Assembly: GCA_964036275.1 (NCBI GenBank)
Contig: OZ038440.1
Coordinates: 3,261,690 to 3,325,689 of the forward strand
Length of the DNA: 64,000 bases
Direction: 5' to 3'
Source: Litoditis marina
Lineage: Eukaryota > Nematoda > Chromadorea > Rhabditida > Rhabditidae
Shown: positions 12,001 through 21,355 of the stretch, piece after piece
How positions within the stretch are numbered: position 1 is the stretch's first letter
Layout of the letters: every line of letters starts with the position of its first letter
The notes under the pieces: model-generated
Database searches by the model: none
The model's input: the letters and a program-made list of their open reading frames with translations, nothing else
What the model was told of the DNA's origin: nothing
Made by a program: the position numbers and the translations under genes

Positions 12001-13742
12001 TGCAAACCTTGTGCGGCGGGAATCCTTGGTTTTCTGCGAACGCTCAGCTGGAGCAACTTGTTCCGTATACACTGAAAAAATACAATCATTCTTAGCGTAT
12101 TTTTTCATTATAATGAATACTGAAGACGTATTTTACAACTCGGTCTGATAATAATATTATCTCATCTCGTGAGCTTCACTCCAACGATTCTTTCCTGATG
12201 TATACTAACGCGTTTGGTTTTTCGTGAGATAATCCATAAATTACTTTTAGAGAATTTGAATGTTCAACACTTTTGTAAAATTTGAATTTTCAACACTTTT
12301 GTAGAATTCGAATTTTTAACACTTTTAAAGAATTGTGGCATTGATGTAACCAACCTGCTGCATGTATTTCACAACATCGCTGTGTGTTTTGCCTTCCACC
12401 TAAAAACATCAATTATGTTATCAATGATATATAAAACTTATACTATGTCGGAATGATGGTGGATATTCAGATTCAGCTTATGCTTTCCGAAGTAGTGGTT
12501 CAAAGATTGAACAGACCCCACACTATATAGCTCCTGCTGTGTACTCGATCGACTATAGTGGTTGCCAAACTTATAAACTTCCGTCTCTCGCCGGAATCGA
12601 ACCTGCGAGCAAAAGATGCGTAGAAGGGTGCTAACCACTGCGCTATTTGAGTTCTTGAAATGCAAGCTTTGGAATCGAAGACATGTGTGCTTACACAGCG
12701 GAAAGTGAGATATACAGTACCCGCCCGCCTTTCCGTTGGCGACAACTATAGCGAGAACTGTACGGTTTGCATTCTTCTGCACTGTTTGTAGTTTGATCTG
12801 GGTCTGTTTTGGTCGCATTACTTTATAATGTATCACTTCTTTGCATTTAGATCGAACTACATCTCAGTTATGTTTGTACCGTAATCTTTTGAAGAGCAGT
12901 AATTCGAAGCGCCCCATAGCTCAGCTTTATTGATATTATTCCACACGGATAATGAATTATTGTTAGTATTATAAAAAATTTCTAACCACGACCAGTTCCA
13001 AGCACGGTCAGCGCAACAGTTCATCAAATCTTCAGTTTTCCACCATGCTCAGGGAAACTTCTCTATAAAATCGTCTGACATACCTGCATATCGTTCACCG
13101 CGAGAATCTCATCGCCAATCTCCAAGCCCGATGTACTACCTGAGAGTATTTTATGGATTTCTCATCTACTTCTATAGGATTTGTCAAACCGTTGTGGACA
13201 CCGTACCATCGATTTTGTAAGGGGCGGGGTTTGGCAAGGGGCCAGCCAGTCTGCGTATCATTGATCTATACACTCTCTCAACTGCTGGCAAGTAATCAAC
13301 GACCGCTCGCCCCGTATAGCACCCTCTGTTGTCAATCGCACCCTCTGTTGTCTTTATGGGGAAAATGGCGAATATACCCTACTTCACAAAATGAACGTGT
13401 CATGTTCTTTGTTACACCAATTCAATACCATTTATGCTAGACCCTAACATAACCGTGAGGTGAAATTTTGAGAAATTTCGGTGAATGAGCGCATTTTTCC
13501 TACACGCACATAAATTTTTGTAGATTGATTTCTGCTTTCTACTTTTTTTTTCAAAGTTCAGAGAAAGTGTATAGGAATCTCTTCTCACCATAAAGTTTGA
13601 CAGTGTTTCCCGTTTCTTGGACCAGGACGACGAACCCCTCCACGGAAGTCTCTTTTTTCTTTTCCTTTTTGGAACTCAGTCGACGAAATGAACTTCGTTT
13701 CAATTCACTCAGAGCAATCGGAATGGAGACTGACTTCGACAT
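1..13742 (-). CDS. MAGUK scaffold, PALS1/Stardust (MPP5)-like, with extra N-terminal PDZ; 3' end outside window
   Basis: Membrane-associated guanylate kinase scaffold of the PALS1/Stardust type, a family that organises polarity and junction complexes under the plasma membrane. Exons in transcript order: 13742-13589, 13139-13084, 12399-12355, 12071-11955, 10669-10473, 5889-5805, 5419-5313, 5043-4886, 4596-4439, 3878-3783, 2633-2543, 2268-2198, 1954-1841, 1251-1085, 524-449, 197-113. Codon phase is kept at all 15 junctions, giving about 592 residues. PDZ1 is at ~35-100 (GLEIGDEILAVND). A cysteine-rich stretch of unknown role is at ~125-190. A charged segment with the family-like ENDFLRSSLR lies near 250-260. 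An L27-like helix is at ~307-345 (LNQVIGSVDRLSDHL). PDZ2 is at ~375-455 (VVGRVVKGGVVEKTGL, then GDELLEVNGVPLRGK). SH3 is at ~473-530 (LRALFDYDPE, then GDILHVLNTSDENWWQAY), followed by a basic HOOK. The guanylate kinase domain must lie left of base 1. ATG 13742 follows a CAG that could be a trans-splice acceptor or could join the exons at 15.3-19.2 kb. The family is firm; the unity of PDZ1 with the rest rests on phase only. Confidence 0.85.
828..1131 (-). repeat. Two partial tandem copies of the SH3 exon end plus the functional one
   Basis: The last ~45 bp of the SH3 exon, encoding AGLIPSTSFHE and its donor, occur three times: from 828, from 984 and in the real exon from 1085. The peptide reads the same in all copies, and the donors are GTGAGT, GTGGGT and GTGAGT. 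The spacers contain the GTAGTTTGATC-type repeat. The two extra copies lie in the intron that follows the real exon. Confidence 0.85.
3056..3615. repeat. Foldback element made of CTCGAAA repeats, ends AGGGTTGTTAA
   Basis: A 560-bp element starts AGGGTTGTTAA and ends with the inverse TTAACAACCCT. The interior is mostly imperfect repeats of AACTCGAAA on both strands, with hairpin potential. It sits in the MAGUK intron between the PDZ2 exons. Short ORFs in it are artefacts of the repeat. Confidence 0.75.
4624..4750. repeat. Short inverted repeat rich in TCACGTGA
   Basis: The left end ACGTAGAATTCTCACGTGA and right end TCACGTGAACCGTGATTCTACGT are inversely related, so the unit is a MITE-like palindrome inside a MAGUK intron. 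It contains several CACGTG E-box cores, probably by descent of the repeat and not as a designed enhancer. Confidence 0.5.
6353..6485. repeat. MITE family A copy (TATACTAGAAG... ends)
   Basis: About 133 bp with inverse ends, TACACTAGAAG at the left and CTAACAGTAT at the right, and inner TCACGTAAA / TTTTACGTGA arms. The core GAGGAATCGTGCACTTTGTC is shared with the other copies. Confidence 0.8.
7443..7580. repeat. MITE family A copy
   Basis: Starts TATACTAGAAGTACATTGAA and ends CAATTGACTAACAGTATA. It shares the GAATCGTGCAC...TTTCTTCGAGTTCTG core and is diverged in its left arm. Confidence 0.8.
7718..7846. repeat. MITE family A copy
   Basis: Starts TATACTAGAAGTTAATTGAA and ends GCTAACAGTATA, with both TCACGTAAAG and TTTCACGTGA arms intact. 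It lies 137 bp from the previous copy in the same orientation. Confidence 0.8.
10002..10013. repeat. Run of 12 G
   Basis: An uninterrupted G12 following a shorter G-run about 30 bp earlier, in the large MAGUK intron. Confidence 0.95.
11756..11887. repeat. MITE family A copy, reverse orientation
   Basis: Starts TACTGTTAGTCAATTGCACA and ends CTTCTAGTATA, the opposite orientation to the 6-8 kb copies. Located in a MAGUK intron between 10669 and 11955, close to the exon at 11955. Confidence 0.8.
12553..12751 (-). repeat. 199-bp dispersed element with tRNA-like promoter, copy 1
   Basis: The ends are inverse repeats (CTATAGTGGTTGCCAA left, TTGGCGACAACTATAG right). On the minus strand the middle reads TAGCGCAGTGGTTAGC then GGTTCGATTCCGGC, matching tRNA A and B boxes. 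It is about 85% similar to 60206-60404 and lies in the MAGUK intron between the exons at 12399 and 13084. Confidence 0.85.
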
Positions 13743-13744
13743 TT

Positions 13745-15258
13745 CTGGAATGTTTTAAAAAGTTGTGATGTTTTCCGAGCTTTCCCACTTTTCTACAAAA
13801 ACTGTTGAAAAGGAAAACAGAATAGAAAATAAGGTTATTTTGAAAATTAAGCACCTTATGACTACTACTTCTAACAGGAAAAGTCATATTTACGTGTAAC
13901 TTGGGAAAAATCAGAATTTGTGATCTTCAGCACGGAAAATTCCTGAATTTCGATGTGCAGGTTTCACATGAGGATGACAAGTTTGCCAAAACTTGGTGAT
14001 AGTAGTTCATATGGTGATGAACAGTTTTGAAACAATGCAAGTTTTTTTTTTCGATGAACTTCTGACTTTTACCATTTTGTAGTTTGTACACACATCATTT
14101 CTAAGGAATTATCTGTAATTCTCAGCAACGGCGTACAAAACTATTTTCGGCCAACGTTATGAGAACAGAAAAAAGAAAACCAGCCACGTGTTAATTTGGT
14201 CTATTTACTCGCAGACCTCTTCAACAGCGAATTCTAACAAGGACGCAAAAAACTGAACCAGATTGGTTTGCGCGCACAAAATAAGTGCACGCGCAAAAAG
14301 ATGGTTATAGAAAGATACAAATTGGCAAAGAAATCTAACGAGTTTCCAAATTTAAGTGACAACTAGGCGGGTAGTAAGTAATAATAGTGATGGAAAATAT
14401 CTATGTGGAAATGGGATAGTTGGAGGCTACTTAATGGTTTATCCCATTTTCATGTCCCAACATGACGTGAGGCACTCGGATAACATGTTTTAAAGAAATT
14501 GAATCATAATGATTAAATTTTCCTCCTGCGTTTCTTGTGAAAATTAATATGAAAAATGTTGAAGAGGGTAGAAAAGGTGCACACATAGTTTTGCAAATTC
14601 GCATTTTGAAAAATTAACACGTGCTTCTCACGTACTGAGAGCAGATCACACTATTGGAAAATTTGATGATAATTCAACAATTTCGTGATTTTATCCAGGT
14701 GAAAGTAGAAAAGAAAGAAACAAACTTTTCCAAACAGGCGACCCACTCAATTATAGCAATGAGCTTCATGCGTCTAGGATTAGCATAATAATCTACATAC
14801 ATAATGACTGAAAAATGAGTCAAACCTCGCTCTTTCTCAATGAAATTGAAAAAAGATTTGAGCCAAAGAAGAGTGCTCACCACACAGGAAAGAAAAAAAT
14901 ATTATTTTTATGTAAATCAAAAACTCACTGATTTATTACATCTTATAGCGGTTACGAATAATGATTCAAAGAGTGTTCGGTCCAATCGAGTCTCAGGGTT
15001 TTTCATGCATATTGTTTGGTCTTTACGGAATTCCCATTAATGGAAAACGCGAAAACAACTTGAGATCGGAACTCTAATTATCCATTATCGTAAAAACTGC
15101 AGTTTTATGTTTTACTCCTTTCAAACGTAGTAATGGTAGTGAGTAGTAACTTTATACAACGCAAAGGCTAACTACATGAAGGGTTGAGAAATGTTGAAAC
15201 TATTCATCAGTAGTCGAAAAGTGAGGGGTGTTTCCCACTTCATTCAAATTTGACAAAC
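13745..15258. other. Stretch without supported gene
   Basis: AT-rich sequence between the start of the MAGUK model and the next upstream exon. It could be an intron or, if the two are separate genes, the MAGUK promoter. I see no convincing exon or repeat in it. Confidence 0.4.
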
Positions 15259-18200
15259 GTAGTTGGTACTGCGTCACATTGGATATTAGCTGAGCACGAT
15301 GTTCATCCAACTCATCTTTCTCTGAAAGGCTCTCCGCTGCAAATTCGGTATACTTAGAGTGGTCTAAGGTGGTAAATGTGTTAAAACAATGGGATTTTGG
15401 AAATGGGCTTCCAGGCGCCCTACTATCGACCACATTATGAGGGAATGGGGGGAGAGAGAGGGATTGCGATTGTTTATTGCGATCCACATTACGGAAGACA
15501 TATGGACCGGGGACAAAAACATTCCTCTGACACCTTGAGGCCGGAACTAAGTGGCATACTAGTAAAGAACGGGCTGTACTTTTACTAACGGGACAAACTG
15601 CCTAATTTCATGTAAAATCATAAGGTTCCATGTATTAAATACAAAACACGATTTTTTACTGGTGTGTAGATTAGCGTGTGTAAGAAGGGGCCCATTCTTC
15701 GGTGGGTTACAAAAGCGAGTACGGAATACCTATCTCACGTACTCACGTGATCACATCTGCTTTCTCACGTAAGAGGGTAAACAAATCGTGAGGTATAGCT
15801 CGTAGTGTGCTCGTGAGAATTGTGTCAGTGCTACCAAGTGTCGATGTGTCTTTATTGCTCCACCTTAGAAAAGACCGAAACAACTTCAAGTGGACCGACA
15901 CCACACGCAATATTGGGCAAGTTGAGCACGCATGATTGAACTACACAACGAGAAGATGGTTAAAAACTTAGGAGTAAAGTTTCTGGTTAACGTTAAGAAT
16001 TCTGATTAATGCCCGAACAGAAAAACCAATGAAGAAACCATTTGCAGAGAAGTAAACTGTCCCAAAAACCACAGTCAGACATACAAAAATGTTATGATCT
16101 CTAGCCAAACCGAAACTTCCAAGACAACACATGGCAACTGAAAACGGGTTTCAAACTATAAAATAGCTCACTCGGATCAAAGTATATTATCTCGAAAACT
16201 AATCCACAAAAACTTTTTTTACACTCTCTTGCTAAGCTAAAAATTCCGAAACAACTCATGGAAACCGGAAACGAGCAAAAACCATCTCAGTCAGACCAAA
16301 CTGAAGTTTCTCAAAAACCAGTACATCGAAAAGTCGATTATACTGTTGGTCAATTGCACCGTCACGCAAAGCATGTGAAACACAGCAGAACTCAGAAACG
16401 TGCAATGACAAAGTGCAGGTTTCCTCATTAGAATGCTTTACGTGACTCATTCAATTGCCTTCTAGTATGGAAGAGAATTCTTGGAAACCAAAAACGAGCG
16501 ATTCGCCTAGCACTGGGAGCTATATGTCGCAAATCAGTATGCCGGGGGGAATCATTGCGCCTTTACTTCAAAATATGACATGGGTTGGCAGTCGTCCCAA
16601 TAACATTCCGTGCTAATGATAGCATTTTGGAAGGAAAAATGAACTGCCAGAAGCCAATATAATTTCCAAGAAAGGTAAAAAATATAACTTCCAGAAGCAG
16701 AACTTCCTATGGCGTGTGAGAGAAAGCACTCAAAACAAGCTTCATTGCGAACGACTAAATGAGATTTCCGTCCAAATTTCCCAACTCATTAAATTAAAAG
16801 AAAATAGGAAATATAAATTACTATGAGAAAATACTGGCATCTTCAATAAGTTCAATATAGTCTCTCTTCAGTGAGAAATGTTATGGTAGTCTAAGTGTTT
16901 CGAACACTCCACAAACAAGCAAACAACGAAATTTATCATTTGAATAAGAAAAATACACTACTTTTGACATAGCTCAACAATAATGGCATATATTTGGTAT
17001 GCGGAACAGCTGCAAAGTGAACTCGGGAAGTCTGTTTTAATTAAAGGCATAGCTGAGCCGAGCCAGTGGATTACTCTGTCGTTTGATGTATTGCGAAGGG
17101 ACACACGAGGAAAAATCCCAAAAGAATACTACTCAAGTTCGAAAGTTAAAATCAAGTAAAACACAATAAAAGCTATTTAAAAGGATCGATTTGAGCTTGT
17201 TTTCTTTACATCAGAAGTAGAATACTTTAGATGTAACATTAGAGAAGATGGAATAAAACTAATGTAGAGAAAGAGGAAAAAATGAGCAAAAAAAATGGAA
17301 CTCAGAAACGTGCAATGACAAAGTGCACGCTGCATTAGAATTCCAAGTTTACGTGACTATTCAATTTACTTCTAGTATATATGATTTGCTAACCTATTCC
17401 CCATATTCTCAAAAATAGAAATAGCAATAATATTCATAATCCCATTCATCACTTTTCTTGTGTTCGGCTATCAGTTGACTACGAGTAACTGTATCTATTT
17501 AGAAACCAATAATTTATATGTTTACTACTTCTAATTGATGTTGGGAATGATAAAGATAACAATCAATGGAAGACGAAAAACAGCAGTTTGATGGAGAAAA
17601 GAACAAATTGTGGCTGTTGGCCGGAAACACTCTTCTTACACAATTAAGATGAGGAGAGGGAGAAGAATGCAACATGGGAAATAGAGAGAGAGAGAGGGAG
17701 GGAGAGAGAGAGAGGGAGGGGAAGAGAGATATAGAGATGGAGAGATAGAGAGAGAGATGGAGATAGAGAGATGGAGAGATAGAGAGAGGGAGAACTAGAG
17801 ATATGGGTGGGAGAAGGAAGAGAGAGCGAGAGAGGAGAGGGCAAGATAGAGACGATCGAGAGAAAGCAGAGAGTGAGCGCCACAGGAGAGAAAATGAAGA
17901 TATAGTAGGAAAAAAGCCAGGGAAAAGATGAATTATGAAAAAAGTGAGTGGATGGTACTGTACTAGAGCATGACCAAGTTACTATATAATGAAAAGCTTG
18001 ATCTGGCAGAAACTGTCAGGTTTCAGCTTTCTTCATAAATAGTTGTTGAGATTTATGTAGTTTGTAGCAGACAAGACGTAGTTGATGTGAGAAATTTATG
18101 AGGTTAAATGGAAATTTTGTCAGAAAATAGTGATACATACCTTCATCACTCTCAGTTGTACTTATGGTGATCCGCGGCTTTTCAATTCTTTTTTCTTCCT

Positions 18201-19156
18201 AAATAAAATGTTACAGTATGTTATGTGTTTAATACGTGTAGTTTGATCGCATTGTATACCGAGTTATGCTAGAAGAAGATGTCTACTGAACTAATGTAGT
18301 ATACTGATAGTCTGCACAGTCACGTGAAACATGTTAAACACAGTGGAACTCAGAAACGTGCAATGACAAAGTGCACGCTGCATTAGAATTCCAAGTTTAC
18401 GTGACTATTCAATTTACTCCTAGTATATAAGATTTGCTAACCTATTCCCCTTATTCTCAAAATTAGAAATAGTAATGATATTCATAATCCCATTCATCAC
18501 TTTTCTTGTGTTCGGCTATCAGTTGACTACGAGTAACTGTATCTATTTAGAAACCAATAATTTGTGTATTCCAGGTTTTTTTTCTGAAACTTCGATACCT
18601 TCATGAAGTCTTCTCCATAGAAAAATGCAGGAATGTCAGCCATATTCTCATAGAGTAGACATACCGGTTCAATGTAGGGAAACTCCTAAAATACAATAGA
18701 AGAAAATGTCAGAAAAAAGAAGCACAGAAAGAATGTTCTCATCAAACGTAGTAGTTGATTCATGTTTTTAAAGAAATGAATATCAACTATATATAATAAA
18801 TGGAATTCGGAATGAAAAAAATATGCAGCACTCATTAAATATTAATTATGGTAGACGAAAAACAAACATTGCATTGCATTTAGTTGAATAGACACAATAA
18901 ACTTAACAAAATCACAGTGGACAAAAAGTTACCATGAAATATTTCTGGTTATGCCTCACACATTTGCAGTGACAGTCGTCGGTCTTGTGATCACTCTCGT
19001 GATCAATTGCTTCAAACTATAAACTACACTCAACCTATCAACATTGCCAAACTTACATTTTTAGGTTTTTCTTCTACGGATAGAATGATTTTGTCATTTG
19101 ATGAAATTGCGAAGAAGTTCTGCTTGAATGCTGCAACATCATTGAGAAAGATGGAT
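15259..19156 (-). CDS. Exons of a possible 5' extension of the MAGUK gene, or of a separate gene
   Basis: Four minus-strand exons chain in phase: 19156-19057, 18685-18599, 18198-18141 and 15336-15259. Each has a TTTCAG/TTTAG/GCAG acceptor and a usable donor (GTAAGT, GTATCG, GTATG). They encode about 106 residues, including AFKQNFFAISSNDKIILSV, EFPYIEPVCLLYENMADI and a charged, helix-prone ESLSEKDELDEHRAQLISN. I do not recognise the family. If the last exon uses the GTTTGT donor at 15258-15253, its phase matches the exon that starts at 13744, so the MAGUK would gain an N-terminal extension. The alternative GTGGGA donor is out of phase with that exon. Reading on instead reaches a TAG near 15200, which would end a separate short protein. 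The 100-bp exon opens with one leftover base, so at least one upstream exon is missing from this model. Confidence 0.55.
16339..16468. repeat. MITE family A copy
   Basis: Starts TATACTGTTGGTCAATTGCA and ends CTTCTAGTAT, with small deletions in the core. Confidence 0.8.
17296..17515. repeat. 220-bp direct duplication, left copy
   Basis: About 95% identical to 18344-18563 with no length change. It begins inside a MITE family A copy (TGGAACTCAGAAACGTGCAA) and continues about 130 bp into unique flank (ATTTGCTAACCTATTCCCC). Confidence 0.9.
18301..18427. repeat. MITE family A copy
   Basis: Starts ATACTGATAGTCTGCACAGT and ends CTCCTAGTATA. The right two-thirds, with following flank, is duplicated at 17.3 kb. 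Confidence 0.8.
18344..18563. repeat. 220-bp direct duplication, right copy
   Basis: Partner of 17296-17515. This copy retains the complete MITE, so it is probably the source. It ends 36 bp before an exon of the 15-19 kb chain. Confidence 0.9.
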
Positions 19157-19445
19157 CTGAAAGAACAGTTAATATTGATTTTACGTAGTACATCAAATCA
19201 CGATAAAAAATGGTAAAGTAAAATGTAAACCTTTTGTAGTGGATCTAATATTCATGTTTTTAGATGGCTCGTTTTCCACTCATATTTGGACGCATTAAAC
19301 ACTAAACTATAATAAAGTTATTACATAAATGAATAAATGAAATTCCTTTCATTTATATCAAATAAACAGAATTACATTGAATTAAACACTAAACTATAAC
19401 AAAGTTATTACATAAATGTATAAATGAAATAGAAATAATATATAC

Positions 19446-20177
19446 CATCTTTTTCATGTGGCTCTTCGCAAAGATGATAACGACGGTCAATTCATTTAAA
19501 AACTGAACCGAGGTGGTGTTAGAAGGTGTAAGTCAACTACATTTGTTTGTTTTACGTGACTAATAGTATAGAATAATAGAATAGACTAGAATGATTTATT
19601 GAAATCGTAAATGATTCAAAAGTGTGAATACAAAATAAATGCAAACATATAAACCCAATACGAGAAATAATAAATTATCCTACAAGACGAGATGAAACCT
19701 ATGACCTACCCTATCCTGAACGAGTCATCCTCTCGAAAGGATGCCAAATGACTTCCGTAACAGTCCGGTATATCGTAGATGTGATACGGCTGAAACTCAA
19801 CACTATTTTATCAACAATATCGATCAAAAACCGTTCACAAACGTATTTTCTGAGAATGTGATGTTCAACGGTTCGAACTGTTTCTCTTGTCGCCTCGACA
19901 GACTTTAGAATTTTCGAATAACGGAAAGGTGTTTTTTGGAAAGACTCTTACGCCTATTCAACCTTTGTTCGAACAGTTTACGTTGGTTTTCCCAACCTTA
20001 AGCAATTTCATTAGGCAACTTTATTCATTTTCCAAATACCAAAACATCAATAATTACAATTGAAACATAGGTCAAACTTGTGATTTTGAGAAATCGTAAA
20101 TTTCATGAATTACTCACGAGACTTTCTTTATTTCTCTGGCTTCCGTTGAGAAAGTGTGCCACTCTGACGTAGTTCAT
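19446..20177 (-). CDS. Candidate first exons upstream of the 15-19 kb exon chain
   Basis: A possible start codon at 20177 opens a 20-codon exon (20177-20118, MNYVRVAHFLNGSQRNKESL) that ends at a strong GTGAGT donor. It is in phase with a 57-bp exon at 19502-19446 (GGTTCAG acceptor, GTATAT donor, FLNELTVVIIFAKSHMKKM). That second exon ends in phase 0, while the next good exon at 19156 needs phase 2, so the two sets cannot be joined directly. Either a small exon was missed or this pair is unrelated. No family recognised. Confidence 0.3.
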
Positions 20178-21355
20178 GATAAAACAGAAAGTGAGAATGG
20201 AACACAAAATCGAAAAAAGTCTAGATTTCGGGCCGATTAGCACAATTAGGTTGATCTCTTCCTCGATTAGGGCTAGATGTGGTCATGGGGTGAAAGGGAA
20301 ATGAGCACGATACGCCGGTGAAGTATATATGTAACCGGGTTTTTGGTAACCACACCTTTTTCAGAGTACCTACTCAGGTAACCGGTTATCTTTCGATCTA
20401 ACGAAAAATTCAATTTTACCTTTAACGGTAACCAAAAGTTGGATCTACAGACCTTTTCATTTCTATGTAGACGTCTACAGTGAACATTTGAGGTAACTGA
20501 TTCGTTTGATGGTAAAAGTTAAATGATCAATCTAGGAATCCACAAGCAATTGAAAAATAGACATTCGATAACAATGTTCAATTCCAAACTTGTGATTAAA
20601 CTTTTTCTTCATATAAATATTTATCATTCGAGAAAGGCGAAAAAACATTTATACAACGTTGCAAAGAGACAGAAAAGAGCACAGATCAATGACTAGTAGA
20701 CAATCCCGAAGTAGAATAGGATGAAAGCTCGCACCGGACAGTGAAGAAACGATTATGTCACAATTCAACCAAATAGTACCGATTAATTCAAGATTCTTGT
20801 ACTGAGAATCTTTAATATGGGTAGAATATGATAAATCTTTTGAATAAGTATAAGTATCTCTGATATGTTACAGACATAAATGATGAAACGTGTCAATCAA
20901 AAAATATTGGCTTACTACATTTAACGCTAAACTAAATCCTTCCTATGTTAAATCCTATTTAATAAGTGTTTACTAGACAACTATATAACAAACAAATCAG
21001 AAAAGTTGTAAGAGAAAACATCAGACATAAGTTTTGTGAGAAGTTATAAGAAAAGCACAATCATTCGTAAACTATGTTGATACAACTACAACAAACGAGA
21101 AACTAGAGAGAAAGTACTGTAAGGCGGGAAAACAGTTCGGTTCACACGTTCGAGTGGAAGCTGCGTAAAACAACCAGATTATTATATATGTTTTAGTTAC
21201 AATGTTACAAACTTTCAATTGGGCTTCTCGAACTGGCCAGCCAGAATAGAACAAAGAACAATGGAAACAGGGTGGGAAAAAGGTTGTTTAGTTTACATAG
21301 TAAACACAAATGCACAACGTAGCAGAACAAGAACACAATTCCAGAGATCAGTATA
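19503..21355. other. Region between the transporter and the next downstream minus-strand exons
   Basis: Apart from the weak 20118-20177 exon I see no gene. A GGTAACCGG-rich degenerate inverted repeat lies at about 20330-20450. Sequence at 19.56-19.65 kb is an inverted match to 11.69-11.755 kb (AATAGAATAG and TGTGAATACAAAATAAATGC). Confidence 0.4.

Larger units (their letters stand above)
15337..18140. other. Intron with MITEs, a GA tract and half of a direct duplication
   Basis: No supported exon. It contains a MITE family A copy at 16.3 kb, part of a direct duplication at 17.3 kb and a 200-bp GA-rich tract from 17681 to about 17880. Confidence 0.5.

Noticed and set aside
19007..19216. Plus-strand frame of 69 codons
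   Set aside because: It is the shadow of the minus-strand exon at 19057-19156, which has a matching acceptor, donor and phase.
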